Of a stretch of 64,000 nucleotides of DNA, positions 44,115 through 52,594 are shown in pieces (positions within the stretch are counted from its first letter, which is position 1; the number at the start of each line of letters is the position of its first letter). The position numbers and the translations under genes are program-made. Origin of the DNA: CBDFLS01 sp965249185. GTDB lineage: Bacteria > Chloroflexota > Dehalococcoidia > Lucifugimonadales > Australimonadaceae. The stretch spans positions 124,001 to 188,000 of the forward strand of contig CBDFLS010000002.1 in NCBI GenBank assembly GCA_965249185.1, given 5' to 3'. Under the pieces are notes generated by a model, which worked only from the letters and a program-made list of their open reading frames with translations, had not been told where the DNA came from and ran no database searches.

Positions 44115-44741
44115 ATGGAACCCCCTGAGATCGTCATACAGCGGCTCCCGCAGTACCTTCGAGCCCTTACCGAGCTCCGGCAGTCGGGCGTGGAGGTGGT
44201 CAGCTCCCAGCTCTTGGGCGCACGCCTCCAGGTGACCCCCGCCCAGATCCGCAAGGACCTGAGCCACTTCGGCCGTTTCGGAAAGCAGGGGCGCGGTTAC
44301 AGCATCCAGAGCCTGGTGGAGGAGCTACGCCATATTCTGGGCCTCGACCGTACCTGGAACGTGGCGATCGTCGGCGCGGGGCGGCTTGGCAGGGCCATCC
44401 TCAGCTACCCCGGCTTCGGGCCCGAGGGCTTTCGCGTGGTGTGCGCCTTCGACGCCGACAACCGGCTGGTGGGCCAGCTCGCCGGTGGGCTCATGATCCA
44501 GCCCATATCCATGCTCGCCCAGGTTATTGAGCATGAGCAGGTGCACCTCGTCATCGTGGCGGTGCCGGCGGCCGAGGCCCAGGCGGTTATCGATGAGCTG
44601 GTGGCCTGCGGCGTCAAGGCGGTCCTCAACTACGCGCCCGTCGCACCCCAAACGCCGCCGGACGTCCAGATCCGCAGTATAGACCCGGTGCTGGCCCTTC
44701 AGTCCATGACCTACTACCTCAGCTCCTCCCAGCACGGGTAG
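44115..44741 (+). CDS. rex: Redox-sensing transcriptional repressor Rex
   Basis: The 208-residue protein has the N-terminal winged helix (IQRLPQYLRALTELRQSGVE, QIRKDLSHFGRFGKQGRGYS) and a Rossmann domain with VAIVGAGRLGRAILSYPGF. FDADNRLVGQLAGG contains the acidic residue that selects NADH. The C-terminal helix (DPVLALQSMTYYLSS) fits the domain-swapped dimer. Rex senses the NADH/NAD+ ratio and represses respiration and fermentation genes. A palindrome matching its operator precedes it, implying autoregulation. It converges on the ATP synthase operon. Confidence 0.93.
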   Translation: MEPPEIVIQRLPQYLRALTELRQSGVEVVSSQLLGARLQVTPAQIRKDLSHFGRFGKQGRGYSIQSLVEELRHILGLDRTWNVAIVGAGRLGRAILSYPGFGPEGFRVVCAFDADNRLVGQLAGGLMIQPISMLAQVIEHEQVHLVIVAVPAAEAQAVIDELVACGVKAVLNYAPVAPQTPPDVQIRSIDPVLALQSMTYYLSSSQHG

Positions 44742-44790
44742 CGCCCAAGAGTCCGGACCAGCCGGAGAAGCCCCCGCCCCGAACACCAAA

Positions 44791-44815
44791 GGGCCCGCAA
44801 GCAGCTTACGGGCCC
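44791..44815. terminator. Hairpin between convergent rex and atpC
   Basis: GGGCCCG (44791-44797) pairs with CGGGCCC (44809-44815). Read on the minus strand it is followed by TTTGG, a weak U-tract. It overlaps the last bases of atpC. Confidence 0.4.
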
Positions 44816-45270
44816 CCTGATGACTCGGACCCCGAGGGCCCCCCTGCCCCACCCTTCGGCCTGCTTTGCCTCCGGTGGCGCACGAGCTGGAAACGCGCCT
44901 GGGAGCGCCGTAGCGACTGCATCGCCTCCTCCAGGTCGATGTCGCTGCTCCGCTGGGCGATGCGCTCGCGGGCCCGCTCCATGGCCTCCTGGACTCGCGC
45001 CTCGTCGATCTCCTCCACGCGCTCGGCGGCGTCCGCCAGCACCGTCACCCGGTCGCCGGTGACCTCCATGAAGCCGCCGGAGACCGCCAGATAGCTCTCT
45101 TCGCCGCCCTGCCGGTATCGCAGCTCGCCTGGCTGGAGCATGGTCATCAGCGCGGCGTGGTGCGGCAGGATGCCCAGCTCGCCCTCGCTGCCCGGCGCCA
45201 CCACCACATCCACGTCGCCCTCGAAGACGACGCGCTCGGCGGTGATGATCTCTAGCCGCATGGATGCCAT
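44806..45270 (-). CDS. atpC: ATP synthase F1 subunit epsilon
   Basis: The 154-residue subunit starts MRLEIITAERVVFEGDVDVV and holds GELGILPHHAALMTMLQPGE and SGGFMEVTGDRVTVLADAAE, the beta-sandwich signatures. The C-terminal helical part (EAMERARERIAQRSSDIDLE) may act as the inhibitory arm. About 20 extra Gly/Ser/Pro residues end the protein. Last gene of the ATP synthase operon, 18 bases after atpD. Confidence 0.93.
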   Translation of the reverse strand: MASMRLEIITAERVVFEGDVDVVVAPGSEGELGILPHHAALMTMLQPGELRYRQGGEESYLAVSGGFMEVTGDRVTVLADAAERVEEIDEARVQEAMERARERIAQRSSDIDLEEAMQSLRRSQARFQLVRHRRQSRPKGGAGGPSGSESSGGP

Positions 45271-45288
45271 GAGACCCGCCTCTTTCTG

Positions 45289-46698
45289 CTACGCCCCCGC
45301 CAGCGTCTTGGCCTTCTCCACCGCCTCGTCGATCGTGCCAATCATATAGAAGGCCTGCTCCGGCAGGTCGTCGTGCTGGCCCTCCAGGATCTCCTTGAAG
45401 CCGCGGACCGTCTCCTTGGTGGGAACGTAGCGGCCCTCCTGTCCGGTGAAGGCCTCCGCCACGTACATGGGCTGGGAGAGGAATCGCTGGATGCGCCGGG
45501 CCCGGGACACGGTGACCTTGTCCTCGTCCGACAGCTCCTCCATGCCCAGAATGGCGATGATGTCCTGCAATTCCCGGTAGCGCTGAAGCACCCGCTGCAC
45601 GTCCCGGGCGGTCGAGTAGTGGTCCTGGCCCACCACGGCGGGGTCCAGAATGCGCGAGCTGGACGTGAGGGGGTCCACGGCCGGGTAGAGCCCCTGCTCC
45701 GCGATGGAGCGCTCCAGGGCGATGACCGCGTCCAGGTGGCCGAAGGTGGTGGCCACGCCGGGGTCGGTGTAGTCGTCGGCGGGCACATAGATGGCCTGGA
45801 AGGAGGTGATGGAGCCCTTGGTGGTGGAGGTGATGCGCTCCTGCAATGCGCCCATCTCCGTTCCGAGGGTTGGCTGGTAGCCCACGGCCGAGGGCATACG
45901 GCCCAGGAGCGCCGAGACCTCCATTCCGGCCAGAATGTAGCGGTAGATGTTGTCTATGAAGAGCAGCACGTCCTGGTTCATCTTGTCGCGAAAGTACTCG
46001 GCCATGGTCAGGCCGGTCATGCCGACCCGCAGCCGCACGCCCGGGGGCTCGTTCATCTGCCCGAACACCAGTACGGTGTTCTTCAACACGCCGGACTCCT
46101 GCATCTCGTGCCACAGGTCATTCCCCTCGCGGGAGCGCTCTCCGACGCCGGCGAAGACGGAGTAGCCCTGGTGCACGTTGGCGATGTTGCGGATCAGCTC
46201 CATGATGATGACAGTCTTGCCCACGCCGGCGCCGCCGTAGGCGCCGATCTTGCCCCCTTTGGTGAAGGGCGCTATCAGGTCGATGGCCTTGAGCCCCGTC
46301 TCCAGGACCTCGGTAGTGGAGCTCTGCTCCTCATAAGTCGGCGGCTCCCGGTGGATGGGCCAGTGCTCCTGGGCATTCACGGCGCCAAGGCCGTCCAGCG
46401 GGTCGCCGAGCACATTGAAGAGGCGGCCCAGGGTTGCCTCGCCCACGGCCACCGAGATGGGCTGGCCCATATCTTTGACCGACGTGCCCCTGGTGAGCCC
46501 CTCGGTGGGCCCCAGGGCCAGACACCGGACCCAGTTGTTGCCCACGTGCTGCTCCACTTCCAGCACCAGCCGCTGGCCGTTCACCTCCAGCTCCAGGCCG
46601 TTATTGAGCGCGGGGAGGTTGTCCGGCGGGAACTCGGCGTCCACCACCGTACCGATGATCTGTACAATCTTGCCTTCAGCTCCTGCAGCCACAGTCAC
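45289..46698 (-). CDS. atpD: ATP synthase F1 subunit beta
   Basis: The 469-residue catalytic subunit starts at GTG 46698 with AGGAGG upstream. Walker A is GGAGVGKTVIIMEL, followed by AGVGERSREGNDLWHEM with the catalytic Glu, and LLFIDNIYRYILAGMEVSAL containing Walker B. IPSAVGYQPTLGTEMG-like sequence (MPSAVGYQPTLGTEMGALQE) is diagnostic for beta. Length is standard. Confidence 0.97.
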   Translation of the reverse strand: MTVAAGAEGKIVQIIGTVVDAEFPPDNLPALNNGLELEVNGQRLVLEVEQHVGNNWVRCLALGPTEGLTRGTSVKDMGQPISVAVGEATLGRLFNVLGDPLDGLGAVNAQEHWPIHREPPTYEEQSSTTEVLETGLKAIDLIAPFTKGGKIGAYGGAGVGKTVIIMELIRNIANVHQGYSVFAGVGERSREGNDLWHEMQESGVLKNTVLVFGQMNEPPGVRLRVGMTGLTMAEYFRDKMNQDVLLFIDNIYRYILAGMEVSALLGRMPSAVGYQPTLGTEMGALQERITSTTKGSITSFQAIYVPADDYTDPGVATTFGHLDAVIALERSIAEQGLYPAVDPLTSSSRILDPAVVGQDHYSTARDVQRVLQRYRELQDIIAILGMEELSDEDKVTVSRARRIQRFLSQPMYVAEAFTGQEGRYVPTKETVRGFKEILEGQHDDLPEQAFYMIGTIDEAVEKAKTLAGA

Positions 46699-46712
46699 GC
46701 ACCTCCTGACGT

Positions 46713-47582
46713 CTATACATCGGTCAGAGCGGCAACGCCGCCCACGATATCAAGCAGATCGCGGGTAATGCTCTCCTGTCGCACCTTGTTCAGCTCCAGG
46801 GTCAGATCATCGGCCATCGCACTCGCGTTGTCGGTCGCGCTCTGCATGGCCACCATACGGGCCGACTGCTCGCTGGCGATGCCCTCCAGCACGGCATGGT
46901 AGACCTGCATCTCCAGGAACCGGGGCACCAGCGCCGCGAAGAGCTCCGTCGCACCGGGCTCGTAGATATAGTCCTGGGAGACGGCGACGGACTCGAGCTC
47001 CGGCGTCTCCACCGGCAGCACCTGGACGACAGTCGGGCGCTGGAGAATGGTATTCACGAAGCTTGAATAGGCCAGGACCACCTGGTCCACCTCCCCATCG
47101 ACATACATCTGGGAGACGAGGTGGGTGATGGGCAGCGTATCGGCCAGGCTGGGACGGTCGCCGAGGTCGGTGAACACCGCTTTCACGTCCCGCCCGGAGC
47201 GGACCATGAAGTCGCGTCCCTTGCGCCCCACCGTAATCACCGTCACCTCGGACGCCTGCTCCAACATGAATTGGCCAACGCGCCGGTTCATGCTGGAGGG
47301 CAGTCCGCCGCACAAACCCCGGTCGGGCGTGACGTGGATGACCAGGACCCGCTGGACGGGCCGGCGCTCCAGCAGGGGGTGGAGCGGCCCCTCGCCATCT
47401 TGCCGCTGGGTCGAAAGGCCCGCCAACACCTGACGTATCTTGTCCGCATAGGGACGTCCGGCCAGGACCCGCTCCTGCGCGCGGCGCATCTTGGAGGCGG
47501 CGACCATCTGCATGGCCTTGGTCACCTTGGCCGTGTTCTGAACGCTGCGGATGCGCCGTCTGATGGTGCGTACGTTGGCCAC
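46713..47582 (-). CDS. atpG: ATP synthase F1 subunit gamma
   Basis: The 289-residue central stalk subunit begins with the conserved RRRIRSVQNTAKVTKAMQMV and ends with the helix SATDNASAMADDLTLELNKV, RQESITRDLLDIVGG. TPDRGLCGGLPSSMNR is the conserved middle block. The start is GTG 47582. It lies between atpA and atpD as in the common operon order. Confidence 0.95.
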   Translation of the reverse strand: MANVRTIRRRIRSVQNTAKVTKAMQMVAASKMRRAQERVLAGRPYADKIRQVLAGLSTQRQDGEGPLHPLLERRPVQRVLVIHVTPDRGLCGGLPSSMNRRVGQFMLEQASEVTVITVGRKGRDFMVRSGRDVKAVFTDLGDRPSLADTLPITHLVSQMYVDGEVDQVVLAYSSFVNTILQRPTVVQVLPVETPELESVAVSQDYIYEPGATELFAALVPRFLEMQVYHAVLEGIASEQSARMVAMQSATDNASAMADDLTLELNKVRQESITRDLLDIVGGVAALTDV

Positions 47583-47613
47583 GTCGGCCTCTTCCCCTAC
47601 AGGCGAGGGATGC

Positions 47614-49128
47614 TTACTCCACGCCCAGCGTCTGTTTCACAAATCCGATGGCTTCCTTCAGTGTCTCCTCGGCATCGCCGGTCAGGTCCTTCGTCTCCTG
47701 AATGGACTGGATATACTCCGGCTTGCTGGTGCGCAGATATGTAGTCAACTGCTCCTCGAACTGAGTCACCCGCTCCGTGGGCACATCGTCCAGATGTCCA
47801 TTGACCACCGCATAGAGGATGGCCACCTGATCGGCCAGGGAGGCCGGCTTGGACTGGGGCTGTTTGAGCACCTCCATGCTGCGCTGGCCCCGCTCGAGCT
47901 GGTTCCGGGTCGCCCGGTCCAGGTCCGCGGTGCCGAACTGAGCGAAGGCCGCAAGCGCCCGGTACTGGGCCAGCTCAAGGCGGAGACGCCCCGCCACCTT
48001 CTTCATGGCCCGGGTCTGGGCGGCGCCACCCACCCGCGAGACCGAGAGGCCGGCGTTCACGGCGGGGCGTGTGCCCGCGTTGAACAGCTCCGCCTCCAGG
48101 TATATCTGGCCATCGGTGATGGAGATGACGTTGGTGGGGATGTACGCGGAGACATCGCCCGCCTGGGTCTCGATGATGGGGAGCGCGGTCAGCGAGCCGC
48201 CACCGTTGGCATCGTCCATGCGGGCGGCGCGCTCCAGCAGCCGGCTATGGAGGTAGAAGACATCGCCCGGATACGCCTCCCGTCCTGGGGGCCGGTGCAG
48301 CAGAAGAGAGAGCTGCCGGTACGCCCATGCGTGCTTGGAGAGGTCGTCGTACACGATGAGCGCGTCCTTCCCCTGGGCCATGAACTCCTCGCCTATGGCG
48401 CACCCGGCGTACGGCGCCAGGTATTGCAGGGGCGCGGGGTCGGAGGCGTTGGCCGTGACAATGACGGTGTGGGCCAGAGCGCCGTGCTCTTCCAGCACCG
48501 CCTGGACCTGTGCCACGCGGCCCACCTTCTGTCCGATGGCTACGTAGATGCAGAGCAGGTCTCCCCCCCGCTGGTTGATGATGGTATCGACGGCGATGGC
48601 CGTCTTGCCCGTGAAGCGGTCGCCGATGATCAGCTCCCGCTGGCCCCTGCCGATGGGGATCATGGCGTCGATGGCCTTCACGCCGGTCTGCACGGGCGTG
48701 CTCACCGATTGGCGGGCGACCACATTGGGCGCCACGAGCTCCAGGGGCCGGTTCCGCTCCGTCTTGATAGGCCCTTTGCCGTCCAGCGGCTGCCCCAGGG
48801 GGCCGACGACGCGTCCCAGCAGGGCTTCCCCCACCGGCACCTGGGCGATACGGCCCGTGGTGCGCACCTGGTCGCCCTCGCGAATGCCCGACGCGTCGCC
48901 CAGGACCGCGACGCCCACGGCGTCCTCTTCCAGGTTCAGCGCGAGACCCGTGACGTCGCCCGGGAACTGGACCAGCTCACCGAAGGCCACGCCGCCCAGA
49001 CCCTGGATGCGGGCAATGCCGTCTCCCACCTCCACCACCGTGCCCACCTCCATGACGGCCACCTCGCCGCCGAACTCCTCGATCTGGCGTTTGAGGACCG
49101 AGGTGATGTCCTGCCCACGAGTAGTCAT
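47614..49128 (-). CDS. atpA: ATP synthase F1 subunit alpha
   Basis: The 504-residue subunit shows the nucleotide site GDRFTGKTAIAVDTIINQ and the alpha signature region SLLLHRPPGREAYPGDVFYL, HSRLLERAARM. It begins with the usual ITSVLKRQIEEFGGEVAVME amphipathic start. Non-catalytic nucleotide binding is expected. ATG 49128 is preceded by GGAG. Length is standard. Confidence 0.97.
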   Translation of the reverse strand: MTTRGQDITSVLKRQIEEFGGEVAVMEVGTVVEVGDGIARIQGLGGVAFGELVQFPGDVTGLALNLEEDAVGVAVLGDASGIREGDQVRTTGRIAQVPVGEALLGRVVGPLGQPLDGKGPIKTERNRPLELVAPNVVARQSVSTPVQTGVKAIDAMIPIGRGQRELIIGDRFTGKTAIAVDTIINQRGGDLLCIYVAIGQKVGRVAQVQAVLEEHGALAHTVIVTANASDPAPLQYLAPYAGCAIGEEFMAQGKDALIVYDDLSKHAWAYRQLSLLLHRPPGREAYPGDVFYLHSRLLERAARMDDANGGGSLTALPIIETQAGDVSAYIPTNVISITDGQIYLEAELFNAGTRPAVNAGLSVSRVGGAAQTRAMKKVAGRLRLELAQYRALAAFAQFGTADLDRATRNQLERGQRSMEVLKQPQSKPASLADQVAILYAVVNGHLDDVPTERVTQFEEQLTTYLRTSKPEYIQSIQETKDLTGDAEETLKEAIGFVKQTLGVE

Positions 49129-49155
49129 TGCCCTTCTCTCCTCTGCTCGGTCCGC

Positions 49156-49698
49156 CTAGATGACGGCCGCTTGTGTGAGACGCTGTTTGAGGGACTCCAG
49201 CCGGGTCCGCACGCTCCCATCGATCACCCGGTCGCCCACCCGGGCGATGAGCCCTCCCATGATCTCCGGGTCGTCGCGCACGTCCAGCACCATCTCCTTG
49301 CCGAACATATCCGCCAGCAATCCCCGCAGACGGGCCTGCTGTTCGTCCGAGAGCGGAACGGCGCTGGCCACCTGCGCGCGCACTCGCCCCCTGCTCGCAT
49401 CCAGGAGCGTTTCGTATTCCTGGACCACCAGCGGCAGGAGTGCAAGCGAGCGGCGGGAGATGAGGAGCTGCACCAGGTTGACCAGCAACCGGTCCTGGTC
49501 TACCAGCAGCTCGCGGGCCGCCTCCTGCTTCCGCGCCAGCCCCACGCCTGGGAGCGCCAGGAAGGTGGCCGCGGTGGGCTCGGAGAGGACACCGTGGGCC
49601 CGCTTGAGTCCGTCCAGCCATCCCTCCTCACCGCCCTGCTCGTGGGCGATCTGAAAGAGGGCTTGGGCGTATCGTTTGGCGGTGGGCGCTCTCGCCAC
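49156..49698 (-). CDS. atpH: ATP synthase F1 subunit delta
   Basis: The 180-residue subunit starts at GTG 49698: AKRYAQALFQIAHEQGGEEG is the typical N-terminal helix, and DPEIMGGLIARVGDRVIDGS, VRTRLESLKQRL the conserved C-terminal block. It links the peripheral stalk to alpha3beta3. Five bases separate it from atpF. Confidence 0.93.
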   Translation of the reverse strand: MARAPTAKRYAQALFQIAHEQGGEEGWLDGLKRAHGVLSEPTAATFLALPGVGLARKQEAARELLVDQDRLLVNLVQLLISRRSLALLPLVVQEYETLLDASRGRVRAQVASAVPLSDEQQARLRGLLADMFGKEMVLDVRDDPEIMGGLIARVGDRVIDGSVRTRLESLKQRLTQAAVI

Positions 49699-49703
49699 GG
49701 CGG

Positions 49704-50249
49704 CTACCTCCCCGGTCCCTTGTCGACGACGCCTTCGCGGAGCACCTCGTCGATGAGGTCCTGGTGCACCTGAGCGTCCAACGAGCGACGGATGACGCGC
49801 CCGGCGGCGGTGATAGCGAGATCACCGAACTGCCTGCGCACCTCTTCGACGGCGGCGTCGCGCTCGCGCCTGATCTCGACCTGGGCACGCTCCATGAAGG
49901 CCTGGGCCTCCTGCCGTGCCCGCTCCGTCTCCTCCTGCCGGTAACGCTCCGCCATCTCCCGGGCCTGGGCGAGGAGCCGCTGGCTCTCCTGGCGCCCTTC
50001 CGCCAAGGCGCGCTGCATCTCCACCTGGCGCTCCTCGGACTCGCGACGAACGCGGTCCGCCTCCTCCAGGCTGTCGCGGATGCGCTCCGAGCGCTGGTCC
50101 ATCATGCCCAGGATGCGCTTGTAGCCGACCAGATAGAGGATGATCAGCAGCAGTCCGAAACTCACCAGGTAGGCGACCATGCTCTGCCAGTCTACGCCCA
50201 GTGCGGAGATGCCGCTCGCATCCTCGGCCAACGGTGGTGACGCCAACAC
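49704..50249 (-). CDS. atpF: ATP synthase Fo subunit b
   Basis: From GTG 50249 the 181-residue protein has one N-terminal membrane helix (SMVAYLVSFGLLLIILYLVG) and a long charged coiled coil with many Arg/Glu residues (MMDQRSERIRDSLEEADRVR onward), the peripheral stalk. A single b-type gene implies a homodimeric stalk. Confidence 0.93.
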   Translation of the reverse strand: MLASPPLAEDASGISALGVDWQSMVAYLVSFGLLLIILYLVGYKRILGMMDQRSERIRDSLEEADRVRRESEERQVEMQRALAEGRQESQRLLAQAREMAERYRQEETERARQEAQAFMERAQVEIRRERDAAVEEVRRQFGDLAITAAGRVIRRSLDAQVHQDLIDEVLREGVVDKGPGR

Positions 50250-50283
50250 GTGAAACCCCCTTCTTGGCTACGAGTTGCTGGGA

Positions 50284-50511
50284 TCAGGCGACAAAGATGA
50301 GCAGAATCGCCGTCACCAGTCCGTAGATGCCGATGGCCTCGGTGAACGCCAGGGCCAGCACCATGTTCGGCACGATGGCAGCCTTCGCCTCGGGGTTCCG
50401 GCCCAGGGCATTCATGGCCCCGGAGCCCAGTATACCGAGACCTATTCCAGCGCCTGCCAGACCAAGGCCCGCCAAGCCCACGCCAAGGAACTTAAACGCC
50501 TCATCAATCAT
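50284..50511 (-). CDS. atpE: ATP synthase Fo subunit c
   Basis: The start is ATG 50511 with AGGAGG upstream; the longer frame is not used. The 75-residue hairpin has two membrane helices joined by the polar loop ALGRNPEA. The ion-carrying carboxylate is Glu58 in FTEAIGIYG. The residues that define sodium-binding rings (a Gln in helix one and a hydroxyl residue directly after the Glu) are not present, so a proton-driven ring is likely. Confidence 0.95.
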   Translation of the reverse strand: MIDEAFKFLGVGLAGLGLAGAGIGLGILGSGAMNALGRNPEAKAAIVPNMVLALAFTEAIGIYGLVTAILLIFVA

Positions 50512-50573
50512 GGAAGACTCCTCCTGTGCTACAAGTAATCCGCGCTGCTCCCCACCGTCTGAGCCCGAAGGCA

Positions 50574-51515
50574 TCAGGCGGTCTGCAATGTAGTCTCCAT
50601 ATGTTCCTCCTCATCGGCCCCCTCGTGGGGCGCCACCGCCATCATGGCGAACACCAGTGTGAGGCCCACGAAGATCAGGGCCTGGACGCCGCCCACAAGC
50701 AGCTCCAAGCCATAGAAGGGGATGGCCGCCACGAAGGTGATGAGGAAGGTGATCATGAGCAGGACGATCTCCCCGGCCAGCATGTTGCCGAAGAGACGGA
50801 AGGTGAAGCTGATGAGCCGTATACCGTGGCTCAGCGCCTCCAGCATCCCCAGGAACGCCTCCACGAAGCCGGAGAAGAGGACGCCAAAGTTGAGCGTTCT
50901 GAGGCCCCGGCCGATGCCCCCGAAGCGGATGAACTCCCGGACGTACCCAACGCCGTGGGCCCGGAACCCCCACGTCTCCACGAACACGGCAGAGATGAGG
51001 GCCAGCGCCAAGGGCATGTTGATGTCGGTGCCCGCGGAACGGAGCAGATGGGTGGAGATGTGCCCTTCAGCGTTCACCTCGCCCAGGGTCGGGTATATCG
51101 GGAGCAGGGCTATCCAGGCGTTGAAGGCAATGAACAGGAAGATGGTCGCCAGCAGCGGGAAGAAGCGGCGGCTGTACTTTTCGCCGGCCACGCCCACGAT
51201 GAACCCGTAGAGCGCCTCGATGAGGGCCTCCAGAAGGTTCTGGAGGCCCGTGGGGACGAGTCGCATGCGGCGTGTGCCCACGGCGAAGAGGAACACGAGC
51301 AGAATGCAGGTGAGCCAGGCCGAAAGGAGGGTGTTGGTTACCGAGAACCCGCCGATCTCGAATACGGCCTGAGGCGCCAGGTGGATCTCCGGCACCGGAA
51401 TAAAGGGCTTCTCCCGGCCAAAGAGGGCGGCGCCCACGGCGCCGGTAAAGAAGCCCACCCCCAGCAGTACAGCCGCAACTCCCAGGAGAAGCACGACCAC
51501 TTTTCGTTGCGCCAA
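50574..51515 (-). CDS. atpB: ATP synthase Fo subunit a
   Basis: The 313-residue membrane subunit has the essential Arg in FTFRLFGNMLAGEIVLLM and the C-terminal helix pair around GLELLVGGVQALIFVGLTLV. It starts two bases after the atpI-like gene stop. A hydrophilic tail (APHEGADEEEHME) is slightly longer than usual. Confidence 0.95.
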   Translation of the reverse strand: MAQRKVVVLLLGVAAVLLGVGFFTGAVGAALFGREKPFIPVPEIHLAPQAVFEIGGFSVTNTLLSAWLTCILLVFLFAVGTRRMRLVPTGLQNLLEALIEALYGFIVGVAGEKYSRRFFPLLATIFLFIAFNAWIALLPIYPTLGEVNAEGHISTHLLRSAGTDINMPLALALISAVFVETWGFRAHGVGYVREFIRFGGIGRGLRTLNFGVLFSGFVEAFLGMLEALSHGIRLISFTFRLFGNMLAGEIVLLMITFLITFVAAIPFYGLELLVGGVQALIFVGLTLVFAMMAVAPHEGADEEEHMETTLQTA

Positions 51516-51517
51516 CT

Positions 51518-51760
51518 CTAAGGTCCCTTGCCCTGTTTGGAGTCTTCCCCGTCTACGAAGAAGGCAACCGCCATCCGATACGTCCCGTAGAAGCCGAGTA
51601 CAACACCCAACAGGACACCCAGAAGGAGGAAGAGGGGAGAGGTACCAGCCCAGCCGTCAAGCCACGAGCCACCCAGGGCACCCAGCACAATGGCGCCGGC
51701 GATGTACCACCCGACACCGGTAAACTGGAGGCCGGTCACCCACCAGCGGCGCTGGTTCAC
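51518..51760 (-). CDS. atpI: AtpZ/AtpI family small membrane protein
   Basis: The 80-residue protein from GTG 51760 has two membrane helices (VGWYIAGAIVLGALGGSWLD and LFLLLGVLLGVVLGFYGTYR), the layout of AtpZ/AtpI. These proteins help assemble the c-ring or move magnesium/calcium. It is the first gene of the operon, with a promoter directly in front. AtpZ versus AtpI naming is uncertain. Confidence 0.8.
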   Translation of the reverse strand: MNQRRWWVTGLQFTGVGWYIAGAIVLGALGGSWLDGWAGTSPLFLLLGVLLGVVLGFYGTYRMAVAFFVDGEDSKQGKGP

Positions 51761-51781
51761 GGCTCGCCTCGGACTTGGTGA

Positions 51782-51810
51782 AGCGTATCACAACCACCCC
51801 TGAGGGTCAA
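51782..51810 (-). promoter_or_regulatory. Candidate promoter of the ATP synthase operon
   Basis: On the minus strand TTGACC (51805-51810) and TACGCT (51782-51787) with 17-base spacing, giving a leader of about 15 bases before the GTG at 51760. Confidence 0.45.
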
Positions 51811-51848
51811 CGAAAAACGCCCCCTCTCCACCCTGTCCCCGGCATACA

Positions 51849-51875
51849 GAAAGCCCCGACAGGGCCGGGGCTTTC
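51849..51875 (-). terminator. Hairpin terminator after the DUF151 nuclease gene
   Basis: GAAAGCCCCG (51849-51858) pairs perfectly with CGGGGCTTTC (51866-51875), loop of seven bases. It sits between the nuclease stop and the ATP synthase promoter and separates the two units. Confidence 0.65.
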
Positions 51876-51908
51876 CGCATGCTTTTACGTTGGTAGCTCA
51901 ACGATCGG

Positions 51909-52475
51909 TCATGAGGTGAACGAGCTGCCGCCGCCCAATTCTTCAAGCTCGTGGAGGTTGCTGATGAAGTCCTTGAAGGCGGACATCTGGTTAAGCTCCT
52001 CCTCATTGACCTTACCGCCGGACGACTCGGCGCCATCGGCCTCGCCGCCAAGCGGCTTGCCGCTCTCCTTGTCCATGAGGATCCCCGCCTTCTCCAGCAC
52101 GCTGTCCTCGACGAAGATCGGCACCTTGGCCCGGACCGCCACGGCCAGAGCATCGCTGGGCCGGCAGTCCACCTCCACGTGATTGCCATTGCTGTCCAGT
52201 ACAATCTTGGCGTAGAAGGTATCGTTCGCCAGCTCCGAGACCACGATGTGATCGATTCCCGCGCCTAAGGTCGTCACCAGCGAACCCAGCAGGTCGTGGG
52301 TCAGCGGGCGGGGCACGGCCACGTCCTGAAGCTTGACGGCGATGGCATCCGCTTCAGCCGGACCGATCCAGATAGGGAGGTATCGGTCAGCCTCCTTCTC
52401 CCTTAAAATCACCACGCGTTGGTAATTCATGAGACTTACGCGGATGCTATCGATAACCATCTCTAACATCGCCAT
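51909..52475 (-). CDS. Bifunctional nuclease family protein (DUF151)
   Basis: ATG 52475 has AAAGGAGG just upstream. The 188-residue protein has the BFN pattern: VILREKEADRYLPIWIGPAE, ADAIAVKLQDVAVPRPLTHD, LVTTLGAGIDHIVV and VDCRPSDALAVAVRAKVPIF. Family members bind or cut nucleic acid; the plant homologue has RNase and DNase activity, while many bacterial ones lack tested function. The C-terminal 45 residues are Gly/Glu/Ser-rich. It is divergent from transketolase. Confidence 0.9.
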   Translation of the reverse strand: MAMLEMVIDSIRVSLMNYQRVVILREKEADRYLPIWIGPAEADAIAVKLQDVAVPRPLTHDLLGSLVTTLGAGIDHIVVSELANDTFYAKIVLDSNGNHVEVDCRPSDALAVAVRAKVPIFVEDSVLEKAGILMDKESGKPLGGEADGAESSGGKVNEEELNQMSAFKDFISNLHELEELGGGSSFTS

Positions 52476-52502
52476 AGCCTCCTTTAACGTGCCCTCGTGT
52501 GC

Positions 52503-52532
52503 ATTCTACGTCGCCTTCGAAAAGGGTGTCAA
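52503..52532 (-). promoter_or_regulatory. Promoter of the DUF151 nuclease gene
   Basis: On the minus strand a perfect TTGACA (52527-52532) and TAGAAT (52503-52508) stand 18 bases apart; the start would fall near 52496, about 20 bases before the ATG. Confidence 0.6.
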
Positions 52533-52594
52533 CCAAGCTAACCCTGGCCACCGGCAGGTTGGGCTTGCGCCATAAATAGAGAGGAGGAGCAAGC

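Noticed and set aside
45373..49773. Frames of 509 and 740 codons opposite the ATP synthase genes
   Set aside because: They mirror atpD/atpG/atpA/atpH on the other strand; long antisense frames are expected from the codon bias.
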